Source of the DNA: Lysobacter firmicutimachus
GTDB lineage: Bacteria; Pseudomonadota; Gammaproteobacteria; Xanthomonadales; Xanthomonadaceae
Length of the DNA stretch: 64,000 bases
NCBI RefSeq assembly: GCF_037027445.1
Contig: NZ_JBANDL010000002.1
Span: 992,001-1,056,000 of the forward strand
Reading direction: 5' to 3'
A program made the translations under genes and the position numbers. The notes beneath the pieces are model-generated. The model ran no database searches and was not told the DNA's origin. It saw only the letters and a program-made list of their open reading frames with translations. Positions 1 through 8,068 of this stretch are shown here, in pieces. The stretch's first letter is position 1. Each line of letters starts with the position of its first letter.

Positions 1-194
1 CCGAAGCCGGGCGCCCACACTTCGGTCGTAACGGAATGCTCTAGATGATGGCGCCGCGCACGCGCTCGCGCCGCGCCGATACAGGTCTCTTGGCTAGCGA
101 ATGGAATGTGGTCGTCCTCGCCATCAATCGACACACGCCAGTTCAATGAGCCACGGCAGACTGCTTCAAAGGTGACAAAATTGGCGTTTACCAT
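1..194 (-). CDS. DUF2188-like small protein (partial, runs off the left edge)
   Basis: An ATG on the minus strand at 194 opens a frame of 64 codons that is still open at base 1, so the 3' end is missing. An AAGGAG ribosome binding site lies eight bases upstream, and the ATG overlaps the TAA stop of the preceding gene, which implies translational coupling. The visible protein has W19-R-V-x-x-D-G, then a Q-E-x-x-x-x-A-A-R-A-R-A-R-R-H-H stretch. That layout (an aromatic beta hairpin followed by an Ala/Arg helix) resembles small DUF2188-type proteins. The family assignment is a pattern-level guess and the function is unknown. It is the last visible gene of the leftward island operon. Confidence 0.55.
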   Translation of the reverse strand, partial: MVNANFVTFEAVCRGSLNWRVSIDGEDDHIPFASQETCIGAARARARRHHLEHSVTTEVWAPGF

Positions 195-847
195 TTTTCA
201 TACTCCTTAAGAATTCCGACCTTTCGGACGAATTCTTCGCCAACTAACTGCGGGTGATACGAACGGCCTTCGATCTGGCCTGGATGCCCGAACAGAACTT
301 TGGACTCTTGCTCTTTGCGACTGCACAGCTCAGGGAACGCGGCCCAATAGGTAACGTCGATGATCTCGTGGCTGGACAAGGTCAGCCACGCATGCAGGTT
401 GATCTGCGCAACTGCTGCATTGCCTGGTAGTAGCATTCGCTCCAGTTCTTCTAGGGGCGTATGAAGAAGCTTTTGATCGCCTTGCTGGACATAGCCCAAG
501 GTGTAGACGAGCGGAACCCGAAGCATGCGTTCCAGAAGGCCGCGAACCGCGGTAGTAATTCCGAAACGTTCACGGGCCACCAGATCAGCGCTGATCTCTC
601 CGATATCGTGGCTCAACTCTCGTCGGACCATGGCGATGACTTCTTGCGAGGCGAATCGCGCGGAGGTCGGATCGAAGCGAGACCGGTGTAGCCCCCAAAC
701 GAGGGAGCGCGCCTGAGCGGATTCGAACGCAACTTCGTAACGACGCGCGGCGTGCTGCGACGTGTCGCTGCGCTTAGAAGAAAAAAGCCGGCGTATCCAA
801 GGAAGCGTCAGGGGTCGCATATACGCCGGGTGATCAATTCGTGACAC
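188..847 (-). CDS. Hypothetical protein, 219 aa, downstream of the T4SS effector
   Basis: A GTG start at 847 is supported by AGGAG eight bases upstream. The protein has no signal peptide or membrane segment, is Arg-rich at the N-terminus, and contains an H-A-W-L-T-L-x3-E-I-I-D-V-T block near residues 150-165. A His-Ala-Trp followed by Glu/Asp is reminiscent of transglutaminase or NlpC-like folds, but I see no matching N-terminal catalytic Cys, so I do not assign that activity. It lies 86 bases after the XVIPCD effector gene on the same strand and overlaps the next gene. By position it could be a second accessory factor, an adaptor or part of an immunity set. It is otherwise unrecognised. Confidence 0.75.
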   Translation of the reverse strand: MSRIDHPAYMRPLTLPWIRRLFSSKRSDTSQHAARRYEVAFESAQARSLVWGLHRSRFDPTSARFASQEVIAMVRRELSHDIGEISADLVARERFGITTAVRGLLERMLRVPLVYTLGYVQQGDQKLLHTPLEELERMLLPGNAAVAQINLHAWLTLSSHEIIDVTYWAAFPELCSRKEQESKVLFGHPGQIEGRSYHPQLVGEEFVRKVGILKEYEKW

Positions 848-933
848 AAAGCTCTCCTGGCCGCCCGTTACGGGGCGGTGTGGCTGAGGTCGGATTGGGA
901 GTTGGCTGCGCCGGTGCGTGGAGCAGCGGTTAA

Positions 934-3357
934 TCAGCTAATCGATAGCGCGCTCTTTTGCTGTGTCTGCTGCTGCGTTAGTTCGCGCTCGCGCTGCTGT
1001 TCCTGCGCGATGGTCTGCGTAGCCGCTTGCAACTTCTGATCAGACTGCTCGACAGGAGTCTTCAATGCCTGTTCGACTGATACCGTTGCGATCTTGCTGG
1101 CCGGATCGCCTAGCTTTCCTTCCACCGCATGCATGTTGCCATTCGACCCCAGCAAGACATGGTCAATGCGATTCAATGCATTGGCCGAGAGCGAAGTATT
1201 CGTGCTGCCGGGATGCATATCGCGATTGTCCTTGCATGCGGCGGTCAGGCAGCGACTGATGCGTTCACTGCCCTCGTCATAGGGCTTTCCGATGCTTTCA
1301 TCGATTGCCCGAACGCCGGCACGGGCCTGCTCCAAGAGCGGATGGTTGGGGTTGCTCGGATTGGTGGGACTGTTGGCGCCGGGCGCGGAAGGCGCTGTCT
1401 CGGCAGGCTTCGGTGCAGTCAGGTTGGGGAACTGCGCTCGAACTGATTCCTCTTGCGACTGCACGCGGGATGCCATGCTCGGCAGCACCGTCTCGGTCAT
1501 CAGGTGTCGATCGATGGCTTCGCCGCCTTTAGTCCAAGCGCCATAGGCGAAAACGGTCGTCTGTGTGATATCGACCGCGTTGAGGTTCGACGCCACCCCG
1601 GCTGCGCCACCTGCCAATGCGCCGACGCCGGCCCCGACAACGGGGGCGCGCCGCGATACGGCCTGCACGGCGTCACCGCTGGCATCCAGTGCTACATCGG
1701 CCGCCACGCCGCTTCCGGCGATAGCGGTGCGCTGCCCGCGCTCGACCACGGCCTGCACACGTTCCAGATCCGTGATGCGACCTTGGGTGAAGTCGCGAAT
1801 CGCGGTTGCGTCCTCGCGAGCACCCTGTCGTGCCTGAGCAGCTTCGGCCTGGTTGATCTGCCGCGCCGCTTCTCCGGTCTTCTGCAAGTCCGAAGCATTC
1901 CGGTCCGCCCACTGTTGAACGCTGTCGGGCAGGATGTCCATGCCCCCGATGCCGCGCAGGACGCTAGCACCGGCATTGGCGCCGCGAGCCTGAACCTCGC
2001 CCTGCACTTTATCGACCAATGCTTCCGCATGCCCCGCGGTCTCGCGCACGCGAGCTAGTCCTTCGCCGCCCGTTCGCACGCCCGCCTGTACCGCGCCATG
2101 GGAAACGTTGGTAACCACGTCGGAGAAGTCCGCCGCCTTGGCGGTCACCGCGCGGGTTACATCACCGACTCCATCCATCGTCTTTGCCGTGGTTTGGCCC
2201 ACTGCGTCCGCCACCTGACCCACGGTGTGGCCAACGTGAGCGGCCTGGGTGGTGAGGTACATGGTCTCCAATACAGGCTTGGCGAAGTTCGAGATTTCCG
2301 TCAGCGTCATGTCCTGCTTGCGATCGACCAGCTTGCCGCCCTCCCAGACCTTGACCGTGTCCAGGGGTTCGACACGACCGGCGGCCAGCGGCAACTCCCT
2401 GAGCAGCTTGCTGGTGTCTCCCTCAGCGAGTTCCTTCACGAACTCCCGGACGGCATCCTGAGCGTGCGCGGGCATCTTCGCGTTCAATTTCGCGGTCAGA
2501 AGTTCACGTCCTTCCGGCACGCTCTGCACAAGGTCGCACGCTTCCTTCAGTACACCGGCCAGTTCAGTGCGGTGAATGACATCGAGTCGATTGATGTTGT
2601 GCTGTACGCCGTCGTTCAGTAACTCGCCTTTGATCTGATACGAGAGGACTGTTTTAGATGTGTCGTAGACCTGCACGCCAGGATTCTCGCGGGCGAAGCG
2701 CGCTGCGGTCTCGGGGTGCAGGCCGGCGGCGTTCCACGTCGTGGCCTGCTGGCCGGTGACGGCCGACATGGCTGAGGACATGCCACCGCCAAGGGAGTGA
2801 CCCGTGTATTCGGCTTTAAGACCAGCGCGCTGCATAAACGTCGCAAGTTCCATTGCGCGGTCGTAGTAATCGGTCTTGAGGCCAACAGACTGCGGAAAAT
2901 TGTTTGCGACGAAGTCCTCTGCACTTGTTTCGTGGAGTTTTCCATCCGGCCCCATGACTTCGCCTGCCGAACCTTTTGGCACGATCACCGGCTTGTAGCC
3001 GGGACCAAGAATCTGCGGGTCGGGAAGGTAGATTTCTGCTCGGAAGCCCGAATCCGTTGGCTTTAAGTACTTAAGAAGCTCGGCGTCAGCCATATTCGCC
3101 AAGCCGGGAGCGGCCTTGCGCAGGAGATCAAGATTCTCGCTGGCACGAATCCAGCCGGGCGGCGATTTCTGACCTTCTTCCGGCGCTTCTTTGCCCATCG
3201 CCGACCAATAGGTGTCTTTTGCCAGCACCGCCATGTTGTCGTCGTGGTAGGTGCGTTGCAGTTCGTTGGCTCGGGCGACGGCGGCGGGATCGCCGCTATC
3301 GCGCAGGCGACTGACCAGGGCTTGGCGTTCCTTGAGTTCTTCTGCCGTGGGAAACAT
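934..3357 (-). CDS. Lipase-like X-T4SS effector with C-terminal XVIPCD
   Basis: An 807-residue protein that is probably an antibacterial phospholipase-type toxin delivered by the Xanthomonadales T4SS. Residues 186-191 form a G-H-S-L-G-G nucleophile elbow (Ser188) of an alpha/beta hydrolase resembling class 3 lipases. A long Ala/Val/Gln-rich linker spans roughly residues 360-660. The last 110 or so residues match the XVIPCD layout: an N-R-I-D-H-V-L-L block, H-A-V-E-G with L-x-D-P, the T-P-V-E-Q-S-D-Q signature and a Gln-rich tail. In the known family this domain docks onto VirD4. ATG 3357 has GGAG seven bases upstream and starts 27 bases after the ankyrin lipoprotein gene, the usual immunity/effector pairing. 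There is no signal peptide, as expected for a T4SS substrate. The exact lipid target is inferred only. Confidence 0.85.
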   Translation of the reverse strand: MFPTAEELKERQALVSRLRDSGDPAAVARANELQRTYHDDNMAVLAKDTYWSAMGKEAPEEGQKSPPGWIRASENLDLLRKAAPGLANMADAELLKYLKPTDSGFRAEIYLPDPQILGPGYKPVIVPKGSAGEVMGPDGKLHETSAEDFVANNFPQSVGLKTDYYDRAMELATFMQRAGLKAEYTGHSLGGGMSSAMSAVTGQQATTWNAAGLHPETAARFARENPGVQVYDTSKTVLSYQIKGELLNDGVQHNINRLDVIHRTELAGVLKEACDLVQSVPEGRELLTAKLNAKMPAHAQDAVREFVKELAEGDTSKLLRELPLAAGRVEPLDTVKVWEGGKLVDRKQDMTLTEISNFAKPVLETMYLTTQAAHVGHTVGQVADAVGQTTAKTMDGVGDVTRAVTAKAADFSDVVTNVSHGAVQAGVRTGGEGLARVRETAGHAEALVDKVQGEVQARGANAGASVLRGIGGMDILPDSVQQWADRNASDLQKTGEAARQINQAEAAQARQGAREDATAIRDFTQGRITDLERVQAVVERGQRTAIAGSGVAADVALDASGDAVQAVSRRAPVVGAGVGALAGGAAGVASNLNAVDITQTTVFAYGAWTKGGEAIDRHLMTETVLPSMASRVQSQEESVRAQFPNLTAPKPAETAPSAPGANSPTNPSNPNHPLLEQARAGVRAIDESIGKPYDEGSERISRCLTAACKDNRDMHPGSTNTSLSANALNRIDHVLLGSNGNMHAVEGKLGDPASKIATVSVEQALKTPVEQSDQKLQAATQTIAQEQQRERELTQQQTQQKSALSIS

Positions 3358-3384
3358 CTTCGACTCCGTTCGGATGGACCTTGT

Positions 3385-4278
3385 TTATAGAAGCGGGATC
3401 TGACTTTCTTCGTAGGGAAAGCCAAGGCGCTGCCGCATATCACGATACTGTTCGGACAGAGGCGGACGCTTGTAACCGTGCTGGAGTAGCCACTGCTGGC
3501 ATTTACGTTGCCACGTCGGATCTTTCGGATTCCCCGGATGCCAGAAGATGGCGTCGATGATGTGTGACTGATCAGAGGGGGCGGCCGGATCTCTGATGAA
3601 GTTCAACTTGGGGTCGGCGCCATGTTCAAGAAGCCAGAAGGCTTGCATGAACCCGCCGCCCCCTGCGTAGTCCTCCAAAATCGTCGTTCCCTTACTGCGC
3701 GCATTGACGTTTGCTCGTCGCTCAACCAGCAGCTTCACGTTCTCCCATTGCTTCCCCGAAATGAATGCCTGAAAAAGCAATGTCTCGTTGTTGGAATTCC
3801 GGGTGTCGGGGTTGCCGCCATGATCGAGCAACGCCTTCAAGTAAACGGGGTCGTCAGCCTTTGCCGCCCAAACCATCGCGTTGTTCTTATAGGAAACGCT
3901 AACGCTGCCATCCTTGAACTTCTCCACTGTCGGCGTCGGGAAGCGGGCGTTAGGATCTGCCCCGCTCTCCAGCATCGCCTTCAATCCTTGAGGGCTTTTG
4001 GTGTAGATCGGCCAGATGAGTAGAGGTAGCCCCTCGGTGGAGAAGATTTTGTCGGGATTGACCCCCTCAACCTTCATCAGTCGCTGAACTTCGGCGACGT
4101 TGCCTTGTTCTGAAGCGGTTGCCAGAGCCTGAGCCTTCGGGTTGTTCGGAAACCATAAGGCGGCTTCGGCGCTCCCGGGCGACGATGGGGCAAGACAGCC
4201 GGTGAGCACGGCCAAAAGGACTGCCACCGCCCATCGTGCTAGTAGCCCACGGTTAAATTCAGAGCGGACGATGTGCAA
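3385..4278 (-). CDS. Ankyrin-repeat lipoprotein, probable immunity protein for the lipase effector
   Basis: 297 residues starting with TTG at 4278; AAGGA lies seven bases upstream and no better start exists before the lipobox. A hydrophobic N-terminal segment ends in L-T-G-C (Cys28), a lipoprotein signal. The mature part contains several ankyrin-like units with repeated L-L-x-x-G-A/G-x-P/V-N/D patterns (L-E-S-G-A-D-P-N, L-D-H-G-G-N-P-D, V-E-R-R-A-N-V-N, L-E-H-G-A-D-P-K). Periplasmic lipoproteins encoded beside XVIPCD effectors are typically cognate immunity proteins (X-Tfi), and ankyrin folds occur among immunity partners of secreted lipases. Lying immediately before the lipase gene in the same operon supports that role. 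Specificity for this effector is inferred. Confidence 0.75.
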   Translation of the reverse strand: MHIVRSEFNRGLLARWAVAVLLAVLTGCLAPSSPGSAEAALWFPNNPKAQALATASEQGNVAEVQRLMKVEGVNPDKIFSTEGLPLLIWPIYTKSPQGLKAMLESGADPNARFPTPTVEKFKDGSVSVSYKNNAMVWAAKADDPVYLKALLDHGGNPDTRNSNNETLLFQAFISGKQWENVKLLVERRANVNARSKGTTILEDYAGGGGFMQAFWLLEHGADPKLNFIRDPAAPSDQSHIIDAIFWHPGNPKDPTWQRKCQQWLLQHGYKRPPLSEQYRDMRQRLGFPYEESQIPLL

Positions 4279-4369
4279 GGTGATTTCCTTGTAGTGATAG
4301 GTTGTTGATTATCGAGAACAAAGCACATTGGACGTCTGTCAGCACTGATCAATCTAGAACTGGTCGGTG

Positions 4370-4885
4370 TTAAGAAGAGCGGATGCCTAGGTGGTTCAGT
4401 GCCGAGGTAGTCTCGATGTGGGCTGCGCCGAGTTGCAGCGACTTAACTGCTGAGTACAAAGCGCTACATACGAGTAGGAATCGCGCGCCATCTACTAATG
4501 CATTCTTCTCGGCGCCAGAGTTGTGGCCGGCGGACGCGACAAACAGGGCGCCGGCCGCTGAAAGGCAAAGAATCGTCGATACCGAGGCGAGCTGAACACT
4601 TCTCTTGTCGTACCGATTCAATCCCCGTCGTTCTTGTCCGAAAGCAGCGGGCGACTTGCAGAGAAGCAGGCACCGAATGCACAAAGCAGCGACAACGATC
4701 AGCATGATGCCGGTAGCGATAGAAGTCAGCATCGTGACTACCGGCATTCCCACACCGACCTCTGATGTTGCGTAGAGCAACAACCAAGCCGAATTCATGT
4801 GTAGGACGAGGGCTAGCAGTACCGCTATCCAGTTCGGACGCAGGAGACGCTCGGTCTCGGTCAGCTCGATCAGGGCCTTATTCAT
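4370..4885 (-). CDS. Small integral membrane protein, unknown
   Basis: 171 residues with about four hydrophobic segments (near 18-42, 47-72, 98-118 and 130-150). ATG 4885 has GGAG eight bases upstream and starts 16 bases after the DUF4189 gene. I recognise no conserved domain. It sits inside the virB5-virB6 / effector operon, so roles in apparatus assembly, effector handling or inner-membrane immunity are all possible; none is shown by the sequence. A 91-base gap follows before the lipoprotein gene. Confidence 0.7.
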   Translation of the reverse strand: MNKALIELTETERLLRPNWIAVLLALVLHMNSAWLLLYATSEVGVGMPVVTMLTSIATGIMLIVVAALCIRCLLLCKSPAAFGQERRGLNRYDKRSVQLASVSTILCLSAAGALFVASAGHNSGAEKNALVDGARFLLVCSALYSAVKSLQLGAAHIETTSALNHLGIRSS

Positions 4886-4901
4886 GTTGCTCGCTCCAGA
4901 C

Positions 4902-5399
4902 CTATCGAGCCCTTACAGGCAAGCTGCATCCGCTGTAGTACACCCAGCATTCGCCGCTGTTGGACTCTCGGCAGCGCTTCTGACCCGCTGCGATGGCATC
5001 CGCCTCGTATGGTGCCCCTTGAGCGAAGGACTGCGTCTTTGAGCTGACGACTGCAGCGCATTGGTTTCGGAAGGTGAGCAGCGACTCACACGCAGTTCCA
5101 CCACGTTTGACGCACTCGCCAATCGCAGCTTTCGTTGCTTGCCGCTCGGTCTTCATACCTGTGACGATGCCGAACTCACTACCTTGCTTTTGCGATGCAA
5201 TGGCACCCCAGCGAGTTTCCCATTGAGGCTTGGCCGGCCCACTGTCTGGCATAGGGATACAACTCGCTACTGACTCATTGGAGCCGGTTGAAGCCCAGGC
5301 GTTGTTCGGCATCTCCCCCGGCGGGCAGCCACCTTCCGCGTAAGCCGGTCCGGCAATGAAAAACAGACTGGTTAATAGCGCGACAATGAGTCGGTTCAT
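4902..5399 (-). CDS. DUF4189-domain secreted protein
   Basis: 165 residues with a cleavable signal peptide (hydrophobic core about 4-17, cleavage near A-Y-A|E). The mature part begins with a Cys-Pro segment and then a W-G-A-I-A block, followed by an A-x-x-A-x-x-x-C-x-x-x-G-G-x-x-C arrangement typical of DUF4189. Six or more Cys residues suggest disulfides in the periplasm. Its ATG overlaps the TGA of the VirB6-like gene by four bases (ATGA), so the two are probably translated in sequence. DUF4189 proteins often occur beside VirB5/VirB6 genes in Xanthomonadales; their biochemical role is not known to me. Confidence 0.75.
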   Translation of the reverse strand: MNRLIVALLTSLFFIAGPAYAEGGCPPGEMPNNAWASTGSNESVASCIPMPDSGPAKPQWETRWGAIASQKQGSEFGIVTGMKTERQATKAAIGECVKRGGTACESLLTFRNQCAAVVSSKTQSFAQGAPYEADAIAAGQKRCRESNSGECWVYYSGCSLPVRAR

Positions 5400-6544
5400 G
5401 GCTGATCCTTCCGGACTTCTTCAGGGGACTTGATGCGGTTCTCGTGCTTTGGCGTGGACTGATTCGCTGAATTGTTCATGTGTGTGTAGGTCGAGTTCGG
5501 AGTTTGGACCTTTTCCACTTGAGACTGCGGTGCATCGAGGCCTCGCGGAGCGGGACGGTCGTAACCCGCTGAAGACTGTCCGTTTGATCCGCCCTGCCCA
5601 GATCTACCGAACGACGAGTTCGCCAAGAAGCTACCAACCTGCCCCTGGAAGAAGTGCGCGGCAATTGGCGGAACCGAGACGATCAGCATAGTCATGATCA
5701 TCCCGACGCTGCCCTGTTGCATAGCCTGATTGGTGATCCCCTCGGTACTGAGGCCGGGAATGTTCACCAGCTTAGTCAGCCACATGAAGGTCGCGATGCG
5801 TACGGTCAGGTCCAAGAGGAGATTTGCGACGAAGCTGAGGACCGCCATGGAGAACAGGGTGCCCAATCCATACTGTAGCCACTTGATGAACATCCCCTTC
5901 GTGGCGGGGAACGCAAGAGCGAAGATGAAGAGGGGACCAAGGCCGACCCATAGTGCGATGACGAACTTCCACAGCAGCAGCATCGTGCCCGCCGCGATAG
6001 CGGGAGCCGCGGACCCCATGGTTGCCATGAACTTTGCGTTGCGCTTTTCTTCCAGCAACTCGGGATCTGGCTGGATAAGCTGAACGCCGTCGATGGCGGT
6101 CATGGCGACTTGAACGATAGCCAGGGATTTATCGATGCTGTGCGACGTGGTCTCGTTGTCCTTGCCCGTGACAAGCTGATGAATCGCCTTGTCCATGTCA
6201 TTGGTGAGGAACGAGTTCAGACGTATGTTGCCGAAGGCCATCGTCGTGGCGATGGCGAACACAAGCACGATTTTGAGGCCGTCGACGACGAGGCCCATCA
6301 GCGGATCGCGCAGTTGGCCGGTCAGCACGCGGTATCCCTGGAACAATATCCACAAGGTCACTAAGCCGAGGCCGATTCCGCCGACGAACCCCATCATTCG
6401 GCCCATGAGGGCCAGACCGAAGTCATCGACGCGGGAGCCGATCCAACCGCTGATGAGCCGGAAAAGGGCGTAGTCGGCAAGGCCGCTCTGAGTGGTGGGG
6501 GAGAGCCAACGCATCAGGTCGGCGGGGGCGTTCAACAGGTCCAT
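5396..6544 (-). CDS. virB6: VirB6/TrbL-like inner-membrane T4SS subunit
   Basis: 382 residues with a cluster of hydrophobic segments (about 48-70, 85-105, 180-215, 225-255 and 285-305) and a hydrophilic Gln/Ser/Asn-rich tail after about residue 320. This is the usual plan of VirB6/TrbL polytopic proteins, which form part of the inner-membrane channel of type IV secretion systems. It starts 28 bases after the VirB5-like gene and overlaps the DUF4189 gene. The rest of a T4SS (VirB3/4, VirB7-11, VirD4) is not in the window, so this is either an accessory copy working with a complete X-T4SS elsewhere or part of a system continuing to the left. Confidence 0.82.
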   Translation of the reverse strand: MDLLNAPADLMRWLSPTTQSGLADYALFRLISGWIGSRVDDFGLALMGRMMGFVGGIGLGLVTLWILFQGYRVLTGQLRDPLMGLVVDGLKIVLVFAIATTMAFGNIRLNSFLTNDMDKAIHQLVTGKDNETTSHSIDKSLAIVQVAMTAIDGVQLIQPDPELLEEKRNAKFMATMGSAAPAIAAGTMLLLWKFVIALWVGLGPLFIFALAFPATKGMFIKWLQYGLGTLFSMAVLSFVANLLLDLTVRIATFMWLTKLVNIPGLSTEGITNQAMQQGSVGMIMTMLIVSVPPIAAHFFQGQVGSFLANSSFGRSGQGGSNGQSSAGYDRPAPRGLDAPQSQVEKVQTPNSTYTHMNNSANQSTPKHENRIKSPEEVRKDQP

Positions 6545-6572
6545 TGCAAGATATCCGTAGGTGCGTGAGGGC

Positions 6573-7334
6573 TTACTGACCGAGTGCGGACTTGACTACG
6601 TCGGTGGGAACGATGCCGTCGAGCGCACCTTTCTTGCCGCGCATGGCACGTTTGGCCAGTCGGGTGTGATCCCACTTAAGCCCGTCGATGTAATCGTCGT
6701 ATGCCTTCATTCGTGCTTGCCAGTAGTCCAGTTCAAGCTGGTTTCGGGCGACGAACCGGTACGCCTCATTGTCGTTCGCGGCCAGTGCGCCTTGGCTGCC
6801 GTTGACGCTATCGCGCTGCCCCTCGATCTGGGCGAACTCCCGACTGCGCTGCATCAGGTTCCGAAGCATGGACACGGACTCGTTGTACTTGGCGTTTTCG
6901 GCGTAGACCATGCGTTGGCACACGGCCATTTGCTCATCTACGACGTTTCCTTCCAGCTTCGGCATGGCCTGGCGGAAAGCGCTCGTGAGCTGGTCCCGGA
7001 TACCGCGACCTGGGCCGGGGCACATATCTTCCATGCCGTAGTCGAGAGGGCGAGGTGGAAAGCTGTCCTCCATTCGTGCTTGGCCGAAATTCATGCGCTG
7101 GAGCTTGATGAGCTGCTGCTGGTAGTGGCTCGCGGTCTCCTTCCAGCGCGAGGCGTTCTTGCCGAACTCGGCCGCGTCCTTCGCTATCTGCTGGAGCTTG
7201 GCTGCATAGTTGACCGGGTCATTGACGATCATTTGTGCATTGGCTTGACCCCCGACCAAGGCGGACACGATGGCAATGACGAAGGCAGCCCCCCTGACGG
7301 AGCGACGATTCACTCTGCTGCATTGATTCTTCAT
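6573..7334 (-). CDS. virB5: VirB5-like periplasmic T4SS subunit
   Basis: 253 residues from ATG 7334, chosen because GGAG lies six bases upstream; an in-frame ATG at 7346 would add four residues but has no such site. A signal peptide ends near A-N-A-Q. The mature protein is mostly helical and charged, with a central segment containing paired Cys residues, consistent with VirB5/TrbJ-type pilus-tip or adhesin-like minor subunits. In other T4SSs VirB5 sits at the pilus tip and stabilises VirB6, which fits the adjacent virB6. It is the first gene of the leftward operon, downstream of the 7335-8068 control region. Confidence 0.72.
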   Translation of the reverse strand: MKNQCSRVNRRSVRGAAFVIAIVSALVGGQANAQMIVNDPVNYAAKLQQIAKDAAEFGKNASRWKETASHYQQQLIKLQRMNFGQARMEDSFPPRPLDYGMEDMCPGPGRGIRDQLTSAFRQAMPKLEGNVVDEQMAVCQRMVYAENAKYNESVSMLRNLMQRSREFAQIEGQRDSVNGSQGALAANDNEAYRFVARNQLELDYWQARMKAYDDYIDGLKWDHTRLAKRAMRGKKGALDGIVPTDVVKSALGQ

Positions 7335-8068
7335 TTCTGACTCCATGTCATATCGAAGGTGCGACGGATTAAGGCGACTTCGCGCTCTGGGGCGCCGTTG
7401 GCGGTTCTACGAACGTCAGCAGGGTCGTGGCCCTACTTTTTTAGGGAAAAGTTTCGGCCAATCGACCGCGCGCATCTTTATGTCAGCGCGCGCGCTGGCC
7501 CGTAACGGTTGGGTCGCTGAAATCGATTTGTGCGCCTTTCGTTACCGGGTAACGGTGGGCGAAAAAGGCGCCGGAGGCGTGGTCCGGCTTGGTGAGATGG
7601 TTGGTCACGCGTAACGCTCCTTGTTGGCTGAATGAACTCCTCCCGAGAACACCCAGCGCGACTACTCCGTGGGACGGTTGATACCTCAGCGACGATGTGG
7701 AATGCAAGCCACAGTTTTACGTTGATCGATTTTTGCGGAGAAAGTCGTGTTTTTCTCGACAGCGACTAGACACGGTGTCTAGTTGGTCTTGGACAACTGC
7801 GAAAGAGTGCGCGGCGGTCTGCGATTAGGCAGAGGTGATTTCAAATAAAGGCTTGTCTATTTCGAGGCACAAATAGTTACACCGCCACTAGCGCACTTCG
7901 CTTTGGCGTGTAGGAAAAATCTGAATCTTGGACGCACTGTCTAGCACTTCTCGTCATGGTGTCTAAAACCCGATGGACGAGAAGCAAATTTGAACAATTA
8001 AGTTGCTAGCTCTAGTTCTGATGCGGCTAATTCGCTCCCCCAACGGATAGACTACGCCAGGAGGGCCA
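7335..8068. promoter_or_regulatory. 734-base divergent control region of the island
   Basis: This stretch separates the leftward virB5 operon from the rightward response-regulator gene. I see no convincing coding sequence; the open frames at 7345-7614 and 7483-7707 have no ribosome binding site and no recognisable protein. The half nearest the response regulator (about 7700-8040) is clearly AT-richer. It holds a perfect inverted repeat at 7765-7783 and several TGTCTA-type motifs. The response regulator has an excellent AGGAGG site just before its ATG. The length and motif content suggest regulated, divergent transcription. Confidence 0.6.
7765..7783. promoter_or_regulatory. 19-base perfect inverted repeat, candidate operator
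   Basis: ACTAGACAC-G-GTGTCTAGT is a perfect 9-base inverted repeat around one central base. Half-site relatives occur further right as TTGTCTAT (7853-7860), CTGTCTAG (7937-7944) and GTGTCTAA (7959-7966). A dimeric regulator, such as the XRE protein at 8892 or the NarL-type protein at 8069, could bind here. Which one binds is not known from sequence. Confidence 0.5.

Noticed and set aside
188..847. Assigning a transglutaminase/NlpC activity to the 219-residue protein
   Set aside because: Only a His-Ala-Trp and acidic block is seen; the nucleophilic Cys expected upstream is missing.
7345..7707. Small open frames in the island control region
   Set aside because: No ribosome binding site, no recognisable protein, and the region has operator-like repeats instead.
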